Shown piece after piece: positions 57,375 through 64,000 of a stretch of 64,000 bases of DNA. This DNA comes from Kappaphycus alvarezii. Lineage: Eukaryota > Rhodophyta > Florideophyceae > Gigartinales > Solieriaceae. Under the pieces are notes generated by a model. The model saw only the letters and a program-made list of their open reading frames with translations, had not been told where the DNA came from and made no database searches. Position numbers and translations under genes: made by a program. How positions within the stretch are numbered: the stretch's first letter is position 1; every line of letters begins with the position of its first letter. The DNA is taken from assembly GCA_002205965.3 (NCBI GenBank), contig NADL03000061.1, positions 248,001 through 312,000 of the forward strand, given 5' to 3'.

Positions 57375-58113
57375 GTGACTTTGAAGAACCAAGTGAGGCT
57401 GTCAACCAAACGACTTATCAGGAAATACTCGGATGCCTACTATTCATTGCGACGCGGACGAGGCCCGATATCAGCGCAGCAGTTTCTCTTCTTTGCCGAT
57501 TTGCGGCAAACCCTTTCAAGTCTCATTTGACGGCACTCAAGCGAGTACTAAGGTATCTACGTGGTACCTCTGATTTCGCTCTGCGGCTGTATGGAGATAG
57601 TGACGAAGTTCTCTCGGCCTTTTGCGATGCAGATTGGGCAGGGGATAGAAGCGATCGCCGCTCCACCACTGGAGTCCTTCTCAAGTTTGGAAAGACTTCG
57701 GTATGCTGGCGTACATTAAAGCAAGGCTCAGTAGCTCTTTCTACCACCGAGGCCGAGTATGTGGCAATGAGCGAGGAACGAAGCTCATAATTTGGCTTCG
57801 TGATCTGTTGCGCCAACTGGATTGCCATCAAAGGATCCCTACAGCACTTCATGAAGACAACCAAGGAGCTCTAGTGTGGAGTGCTGATGGTGTTAGACAT
57901 GCAAAGCATGTGGCGATTCGAATGAACTTCGTTAAGGAGCAGGTCGATTTTGGGAACATCGAGCCAGTGTACTGTCGCACTGAAGATATGACTGCCGATA
58001 TCCTCACCAAGCCTCTTCTGCGTTTGGCTTTCGAGAAACATAGAGACGGACTTGGAGTAAAGCAGCTTCCGGACAAATATCCTCATGATGCAAGAGGGGG
58101 CGTTGATATCTAA
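57371..58113 (+). CDS. Copia RNase H and C-terminus
   Basis: The frame from 57371 has YQEILGCLLFIATRTRPDIS and LKRVLRYLRGTSDFALRLYG, then the RNase H core: FCDADWAGDRSDRRSTTGVL (first Asp), ALSTTEAEYVAMSE (Glu), and after a one-base change near 57,775 LHEDNQGALVWS (Asp) and EDMTADILTKPLL (final Asp region). The stop at 58,111-58,113 lies inside the start of the 3' LTR, as usual for Copia. Confidence 0.85.
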
Positions 58114-58584
58114 ATGATATCTCGGTACATCATTCGGAACTTCGATGTAGGATTTATCTCTTCTCACACTCTGATGTATTTGTGTCTCTCATTTTATGTA
58201 TTTTGATATTGCTTGTATCACTTTGTGGGTGAATTGATTTGGTCCATTGCGCTTGTGGCTTGGGTTTCTCCTATTCCAAGAAGGACTTGTACTGTGCACG
58301 TTCAAGAGTTGGACATTCTGAGGCCTGTGTTGAATAAGGATTAGATACTTTCGTATCGTGCGGTTTTCAGCAGATGATAGTCAGTTTAGCTCGTATGTGT
58401 GTGGCTTAGCGGCGATCTCCTACCATTTTGTGGTTGTCGTTAACTGTTTCTTTAGGGTCGGTTTAGGTAGGTTTCATCGATCCAGCATGTACATAAGGAC
58501 AATGTCGAGCAGGTGAGTAAAGAGAAGGGTACGAACCTGGGTTTTCTTTTGTCAGACTCCTTCCCATCGCTACCTCTTTTAACG
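58101..58584 (+). repeat. 3' LTR, Copia element
   Basis: Same length as the left LTR. Preceded by the purine tract CAAGAGGGGG (58091-58100). The terminal TCAACG reads TTAACG here. Confidence 0.9.
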
Positions 58585-58997
58585 ACCAGGCCGAAGGCGA
58601 AGCCAATTGCTGTTGCCACTCATGATGGATTCTTCGCGCCCGCATCCCCCTCTTTTCAGCTGTGAATACCAGTGACGTCGGGGACGGACGGAGGGGAATC
58701 CCCAACCTCTGTCGCGACGCCGCCAGTATTATTGTGTCCGATTTGCAAGAGTGTGTTGCCCCAGCGGTACAATCTGATGGTGCACAAGTCATCCAAGCAC
58801 GTAGCGCACGCGAGAGATTACCGCTGTCAGGACTGTCCCTCGGCTTTCAATTGAGCAGATTCTTTCAGGGGACACATTGCCACTACTCATCTTGGCGAGA
58901 AGAATGGACGTGCACCTATTGCAGTCAAGATTTTGGGAAACAACCTCACCTGAAGATGCACATTGACAAGGTGTTCTTCAAGAAGCTAGGTCACTAG
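58585..58997 (+). pseudogene. C2H2 zinc-finger gene, part 3' of the Copia insertion
   Basis: Directly after the LTR the frame reads RPKAKPIAVATHDGFFAPAS. TGA at 58663-58665 follows, and then in the same frame VTSGTDGGESPTSVATPP. Finger 1 is CPICKSVLPQRYNLMV with H and H spaced C-X2-C-X12-H-X4-H. Finger 2, CQDCPSAFN-stop-ADSFRG then H-IATT-H, has canonical spacing if the TGA at 58852-58854 is counted as a residue. After a frame change, WTCTYCSQDFGKQPHLKMHI looks like a third, less regular finger, ending at TAG 58,997. A pyrimidine tract ending TTTTCAG at 58,659 could be a splice acceptor. The product would be a nuclear DNA- or RNA-binding protein. It is interrupted by the element upstream and by stops here. 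Confidence 0.55.
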
Positions 58998-59950
58998 TGC
59001 CACTGTGAAAAAGCATCTGGAACTCGATAAAATTTCACGGCGCATCAGAGAGCGCATGAGCAAACAACAACGAAGCAAGTTTGCATCGTATACAAAAGGT
59101 CTTTGGCGTTAATGTCGAATTTGGCCCGGCATCAGCGAACTCTTCCCACGCAGCTGCAGATGCTGCCGCTATTGTTGTATGTGTGATTCCGAGTGTTCTT
59201 TCTTCCTATGCAGTGTCCTCGAGCGGCGGGCTGTGGCGGGATGCTCGTGAAGCGGTTGCGGTTCACTCGTTTTTAAACGCAGCCTGGTCATCATTATTCG
59301 CAGCGAATGTTCCGGGCTCCCGCTTTCATCTGTGTCTCCGAAATCACATGATGCGCTCGCTGCCTTGACCCATTCTATGACTCGCAACCTTCCTGTCTAC
59401 CCCCTTGGCCAGCAACCTCGTCGCTCTGATGAGGGGCGAAACTTCATGCATCGAGACAAGTATCTTACAGTGGTCTTACTTACAGTGGTCTTACCTTACA
59501 GTTGCCCACCGTACAACCCATCGAGGCACTGCTACGATACAGTGATGTTGCGATTATGCCCATAAATCACCAAATACCCTGACAGTATCCCTTTGGTAAC
59601 CTGTACCAAGGATATACACTGTAAGAAGACATCATTTCAACTTGTGCACTGTACTCACGCACCAGTGTAAAAGCATAATATCGTACCTCTTTGTACCTAG
59701 CCAATGACATGGATCCATCATGGCTATCTCGCGTGGTTCTCGAAACATTTCGCACCCACCAATCAGCAACCACTTTATGCCTCCTTGCCAATTGGACCAA
59801 TGGTACATTGCCATGATGTTTTTTGCTGTCTGTTATACTGATGGACCTTCAGAACCTTGTAGTTTGATACCTCTGGGTCACATTTTCTAGAATACCTTTG
59901 AATTCAGTACCGTTTAGTTACAATTTATCTCTGCTGGTGTTGAGTACTTT
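58998..59950. other. No supported gene
   Basis: A Ser/Ala-rich plus frame (59,081-59,368) has no motif. CTTACAGTGGTCTTAC occurs in tandem near 59,463-59,497. Otherwise featureless until a TATA-like site. Confidence 0.4.
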
Positions 59951-59953
59951 TTC

Positions 59954-59961
59954 TATATAAA
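59954..59961 (+). promoter_or_regulatory. TATA box-like TATATAAA
   Basis: CTATATAAA lies about 95 bases before a CACATTTGGTAGCATCG junction resembling an LTR end plus primer site, and about 150 bases before a GTAAGT donor. It could serve either the zinc-finger ORF at 60.2 kb or the LTR of the Gypsy element downstream. Confidence 0.4.
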
Positions 59962-60102
59962 CCCTGGTCTGATGTCCGGCCTGATTACCGGAAGCATCAA
60001 CCAACAGTTCAACCATCGATTACCTTTTGTGCGCTCAACACCCCCACATTTGGTAGCATCGCATATTCGTTTGTCAGTACTGCGAGTTCTTCCAATCCGA
60101 CA

Positions 60103-60199
60103 GTAAGTTAAAATCTCTATTAGATTTGACGTTCTGCCCGATTGCAAGCAGAGACTAATATTTTGTTTTTTACTCTGATTCTTTTTGAATAACGCTCAG
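60103..60199 (+). other. Candidate 97-nt intron before the zinc-finger ORF
   Basis: It starts GTAAGTTAAAATC and ends in TTTTTGAATAACGCTCAG. The zinc-finger frame that follows has no ATG of its own before the fingers, so an upstream exon is expected. The ATG frame upstream (59,972) joins one base out of register, so the exon 1 start is unsettled. Confidence 0.35.
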
Positions 60200-60781
60200 T
60201 GCCGAAAAACAAGACTTCCAGGGACCGCCCCCTCGTTGCCGGACGAGTACAACGCAGAAGACTTACAATCGTTCTTCGCCGAAAATTTTCAAGAGCTGAC
60301 AACTTTCGAGTTTGGAGTGGAGCCAAGAACACCCACCAGAATCGTGGTGGAGGAACCGAGGACACTAAGACCCTCCACTTTCTGCCTTCCCGAGGCTGTA
60401 TCGCTACCCGCTCTACCGCCGATACCGAGAAGGCCCGCAGTCCCTCGCTCCAAGCCGCAGAAGCCTAAGAAGACCCTACCGATTCTCCCTGACGCGGCTT
60501 CCATCGTCATTCATAGAACCGCCAACCACCGCATTCGTAAGAAGACCAGAAGGCCTCGCCTGACCAAGAACCCGCGATCTTCGCCCTTCCACTGCCGTCA
60601 CTGTCAATTCACCTGCACAGGCCGAGTGCAGTACCACGAGCACCTCCGATCCCGCAAGCACCACCACCGCGCCGATAAGACGAGGCACATCTGCTAAATT
60701 TGCAAAATCGAAGTCCCAAGTAAGGCAGACCTTGAGCGCCACCGTCTTGGCCGCCGTCATCGAGAGACTGCCCGTCAGTAG
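60185..60781 (+). pseudogene. C2H2 zinc-finger ORF with a stop inside the second finger
   Basis: An open frame to TAA at 60695-60697 encodes an acidic N-terminal part (LPDEYNAEDLQSFFAENFQE), a long Pro/Arg/Lys-rich linker (RRPAVPRSKPQKPKKTLPIL) and a finger CRHCQFTCTGRVQYHE-H-LRSRK-H, spaced C-X2-C-X12-H-X5-H. The next finger is C-stop-I-C-KIEVPSKADLER-H-RLGRR-H, also C-X2-C-X12-H-X5-H if the TAA is counted. The frame then stays open to TAG at 60779-60781. The spacing and long linkers resemble U1/matrin-type fingers that bind RNA or DNA. There is no ATG in the frame, so a 5' exon or initiation elsewhere is needed. It lies between an LTR-end-like sequence and the gag of the Gypsy element, and might be an accessory gene of that element. 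Confidence 0.5.
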
Positions 60782-61061
60782 TTAAAATTTGAATAAATTT
60801 AGGGAAGAAAAAGAAAAACTCCAAAAGTTGCTTTCTCAACCGACTTCGTTTGTGCTGTGTTCAACCTCCCGCTGTGGCTACCTTACGAACTCGCTTTCCC
60901 CAGTTCCTTGCAGTAGGGCTTGTAAGCCCGTATCGCCGCCAGGTTCTAGACAGGAAAACAACCGTTCTGTAAAGCATCGGAAGGAGGGCTACTATAGCAC
61001 ACCCGACGTGACTGACGTCAAACCCTTACGTCAGAGAAAATCAACTTTCCCAAGTTATCGA

Positions 61062-61126
61062 CTGGGATTCGAACTCGAGACCTCTCACTGGTCTTTCGCT
61101 GGTCTAGCCAACTCGGCCACAGTGCA
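61062..61126 (-). ncRNA. tRNA-like sequence or SINE head (A and B boxes)
   Basis: The minus strand has TGGCCGAGTTGG (61119-61108), matching the internal A box, and GAGTTCGAATCCC (61076-61064), matching the B box, at a spacing typical of class II tRNAs such as Ser or Leu. The acceptor ends do not pair and the anticodon arm is unconvincing, so this is not a functional tRNA. A tRNA-derived SINE head or a tRNA pseudogene fits. It lies 95 bases ahead of the Gypsy gag ATG, in opposite orientation. Confidence 0.5.
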
Positions 61127-61220
61127 TACCGATTCTTACTGGCCAATTTGAAAAAATTCTATTTAAAGAAAAAAAACCCAAAACTACACGTGTGACTCTT
61201 TCGACCAATAGGAAAAGACA

Positions 61221-62160
61221 ATGGAAACTTCGGGCATTACTGTAGAGTCTCTGGCACAAGCTGTAAGCGAACTTCAACGCCAGCTGTCAGAGGCTCATAA
61301 CCAGATCTCCGCACAACAGAACCAGCTCAATAACGCTGCTCGCAAGGTGGGAGCTCTCGAGAATGAGCTTTCTCTCGTCAGGATCAATGCCGGTAGCTCA
61401 AATGGTCAAAACGAAACCAAGGACGCCCCTAAGAAGAATAAGCCGGGATCATTCAGCGGAAAAGGGTCCGTCGGGAGCTGGTGCGTGCAGATGCAGAATT
61501 ATCTTGGTGAAGCAGATGGGCAAGCTACCATGAACATTGCACTAAGCTATCTCTCTGGAAATGCCCATGAGTGGTGGATGGTCCATTCCAAGAGCGCCGC
61601 GGGGCAGGAGATTCAAACATGGAAGGAACTGAAGACTGCCTTCTCAATCGCTTCGAGACGTTAAACAAGGAAAAAATCGCCCGAGACAAGCTGGCTCGCT
61701 GGAAACAAGTTAAAGACGTTACTGCGTTCAATGAAGATTTTAACAAAATATTGTTGGATATACCAGACATAGGAGTCAAAGATCAGATTGATCGCTATTC
61801 ACGCGGCCTGAAACCGTACATTTGGAAAGCCTTATGCACGAAAGAATACTCTAAGCTTTCTGATTTAATGGCAGATGCGGAAAGAATCGAAGCTGCTTAC
61901 AGGCGTTCAGGGCCGTTAGGTAACAACAAATCGAGTACAAAATCGCTGAACGGAAGTTCAAGTACTGGAAATAGTGCTCCGTGCCCATGGAAATTGGGAA
62001 CGTGGAAATGAAACCGGGTATACAGTCCTCAAATGTTAACTTACCGAAATTGGATCAAGCAGAACGTGAGAGATGCATACGTGAAGGCCTCTGCTTGAGA
62101 TGCAGACAGAGAGGGCACATTGCAAAAAACTGCCCAAAAGCCCGAAGGAACTGACTGAAG
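61221..62160 (+). CDS. Ty3/Gypsy gag
   Basis: ATG at 61221 opens [20 protein letters not shown] with a Gln/Glu-rich coiled coil (residues 8-55), then a basic [13 protein letters not shown] and the capsid segment with [18 protein letters not shown] frame change near 61,645 leads to [20 protein letters not shown], the conserved part of Gypsy capsids, then [16 protein letters not shown]. After another change a zinc knuckle [14 protein letters not shown] (62092-62133) is present. The protein would assemble the particle and bind RNA. It lacks only frame continuity. Confidence 0.8.
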
Positions 62161-64000
62161 GTCCTCAATCAGTTCTGGATGACAGAAATCTTATTGTTTC
62201 AACAATAAGATCCCAGGAAGCATTTAGGGGAACACCAACCCCAACTTTCCAACGAAATCATAGAGGACTTCTTATTGTTAAAGGAGTCATTTCCAATGGA
62301 CCAGCAAAAATTCTCATCGACCCAGGTGGTGAGATCAATTTCCTCAGTGAATTGTTCTGCGATTACCATAAGATTAAAACAAGAGAATCAGCAGAGCTTG
62401 CCGAAATGGCGAACGGTGCTAACCAGAAGTTGAAAGAAACAGCCGGTCCGGCAATCGTCCAAATAAAGAACTACACAGAACCACTGTACTTCGCCGTGAG
62501 CCCCCTCAAGAGATATGATGCAATCCTAGGAAAGGAATGGTGTGGAGCCCATAGAGCAATTATCGACTCTTCAAGCAATCAAGTTTCTTTCAACTACAAG
62601 GGTGAAAAGTACTCCGTCACTGCCAATGAAATGACAAAGCACCCTTTCGTTTCTGCAAACTCAGTACTTACTGATTTGGAGAAAAAATGTAGCACTTATG
62701 CTGTGCTAATTCGACCACTAGACTCAAATCCAAATGTTCCAGATTCTTACCCAGAAGATATTCAAGGTGTACTGAAAAAGTATACAGACGTTTTCCCGGA
62801 AAAACTTCCGAAGGGCCTTCCTCCGAAGCGAAAGTATGATTTCAAGATCGAATTGGAAAAAGATGCTAAGCCACAGAAAAAGGGTCTCTACAGACTTTCA
62901 GGAAAAGAAATGATGGAGCTTCGTAAACAACTAGATGATCTACTAGAGAGTGAATTCATTAGACCAAGCAAAAGCCCCTGGGGAGCGCCAATACTCTTTG
63001 TAACGAAAAAGGACAGCGGTTTGCGTATGTGTGTGGATTACAGAGCACTTAATCGGCTTACTGTAAAAAACAGCTACCCCCTGCCGCGCATCGATGATAT
63101 CTTTGATCGACTTAAGGGAGCCAGGTACTTCTCGAAAATAGATCTGAGGATGGGTTACCATCAGATCAGACTGGAGGAATCTTCAATCCCTCTCACAGCG
63201 TTTCGAACCAGATACGGACATTTTGAATTTCTCGTACTACCTTTTGGATTGACCAACGCACCAGCAACTTTTATGAATCTCATGAACGACATATTCAAAG
63301 ATGTCCTGGATGTATTCGTTATCGTTTATTTAGATGACATTCTCATCTTCAGTAAGACATGGAAAGAACATTTAGAACACATTGATGTAGTACTAGAGAT
63401 TAGGAAGGAGAATCTGTTCGCAAAATTGTCAAAATGTGTCTTCGGTGTTAAAGAAGTCGAGTATCTTGGACATGTAATCTGTCAAGAGGGAATTGCTGTG
63501 GATCCCAACAAGATAAAGGCAGTCATGGAATGGCCCTCACCAAAGAACAAGCAACAGCTTCAGTCATTCTTAGGACTCGTCAACTATTACAGAAGATTCA
63601 TAAGAGGATGCTCATTGTTGCTAAACCTCTTACAGAGCTGACGAAGAACGTTTCATTTCTGTGGACAGCTACTCAGGACAAATCATTCCAGACCTTGAAG
63701 AAATCGTTATGCAGTGCCCCAGTCCTTCGAACTTTTGACTCTGAACTTCCAATATATGTCACTACAGATGCCTCTCAGTACGCAATTGGAGCTGTGTTGG
63801 AACAGGGGGATCCAAAATCCAGAAGACCAGTTGCCTTTGCGTCTAGGACTTTGAATGATGCTGAGCAAAATTATGCCGCTCATGAGAGAGAGCTCTTGGC
63901 CATTGTAGAGTGCTTGAAATGGTGGAGAGCATACCTACACGGAAACTTTTTCACAGTTCATTCTGATCACTACCCTTTAAGATACCTCGAGACCCAGGAC
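62100..64000 (+). CDS. Ty3/Gypsy protease, reverse transcriptase and RNase H (runs off window)
   Basis: The frame 62100-63641 is open for 513 codons. The protease region shows [17 protein letters not shown], where the expected D-S/T-G-A is DPGG (62320-62331), and [13 protein letters not shown] as its C-terminal part. The RT follows with [56 protein letters not shown] (motif A), [16 protein letters not shown] (motif B) and the catalytic [12 protein letters not shown] (63327-63338). [17 protein letters not shown] closes the RT. A frame change near 63,615 leads into [10 protein letters not shown] and the RNase H start, [17 protein letters not shown], still open at 64,000. RT before any integrase marks it as Ty3/Gypsy. 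Integrase and the 3' LTR lie beyond the window. Confidence 0.88.

Larger units (their letters stand above)
53243..58584 (+). mobile_element. Full-length Copia LTR retrotransposon
   Basis: The element is 5.34 kb. Two 484-bp LTRs (53243-53726 and 58101-58584) differ at about nine positions by eye. The LTR ends are short inverted repeats, CGTTGA and TCAACG (TTAACG in the right copy). A primer site GGTTATGGGCCCAG follows the left LTR, and a purine run CAAGAGGGGG precedes the right LTR. Coding order gag, protease, integrase, RT, RNase H gives Ty1/Copia. All catalytic motifs survive, but about six single-base frame changes interrupt the polyprotein (near 53,905, 54,190, 55,225, 56,735, 57,365 and 57,775) with almost no other damage. 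A 5-bp target duplication is not evident. Only ACC is shared between the flanks. Confidence 0.9.

Noticed and set aside
53238-58589. Five-base target duplication for the plus-strand Copia element
   Set aside because: TCACC on the left and ACCAG on the right do not match. Only ACC is common under the best LTR boundaries.
61062-61126. Functional tRNA-Ser or tRNA-Leu gene
   Set aside because: The acceptor stem does not pair and the anticodon arm is not convincing. Only the internal promoter boxes match.
1-64000. Altered genetic code with reassigned TAG
   Set aside because: TAA and TGA interrupt frames as often as TAG, and single-base frame changes are equally common.

Overview
The window reads as eukaryotic nuclear DNA from a transposon-rich genome. 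It contains three LTR retrotransposons, at least four fragments of non-LTR (LINE-type) reverse transcriptase genes, dispersed non-coding repeats, minisatellites, and low-density coding-like stretches with GT-AG intron signals. I see no bacterial operons, ribosome binding sites, rRNA or intact tRNA genes. The taxon cannot be fixed from the sequence. A transposon-laden alga such as a red seaweed is my best guess, by the general style of the elements only, with low confidence.

Layout. 1-11.4 kb: repeat-derived DNA, a long decayed minus-strand gene (3.3-6.7 kb) and two LINE 3' fragments. 11.9-13.4 kb: a small ORF whose N-terminus copies the histone H3 tail, followed by a broken gene with a protease-like segment. 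15.2-20.5 kb: a basic protein and a broken UPF1-like superfamily 1 helicase gene. 21.0-22.4 kb: a second minus-strand gene that may be a distant relative of the 3.3-6.7 kb gene. 23-38.7 kb: AT-rich DNA with three or four damaged or spliced hypothetical genes and two strong hairpins. 39-43.6 kb: LINE fragments in both orientations. 43.96-49.65 kb: a full-length minus-strand Copia-type element with 5-bp target duplications (GGGCG), sitting inside a LINE gene whose reading frame closes perfectly when the element is removed. 51.2-59.0 kb: a Q/P/S-rich gene ending in C2H2 zinc fingers, split by a second, younger Copia element (53.24-58.58 kb) that has a copia-style half-tRNA primer site. 60-64 kb: another C2H2 ORF, a tRNA-like sequence and a Ty3/Gypsy element that runs off the end of the window.

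Almost every coding region is disrupted by isolated stops or single-base frame changes. All three stop codons are involved. That argues for decay, small introns or assembly indels, and against an altered genetic code. The two points most worth a second look are the H3-tail-like protein at 11,925-12,122 and the two zinc-finger genes in which a stop codon replaces a residue inside an otherwise perfectly spaced finger.
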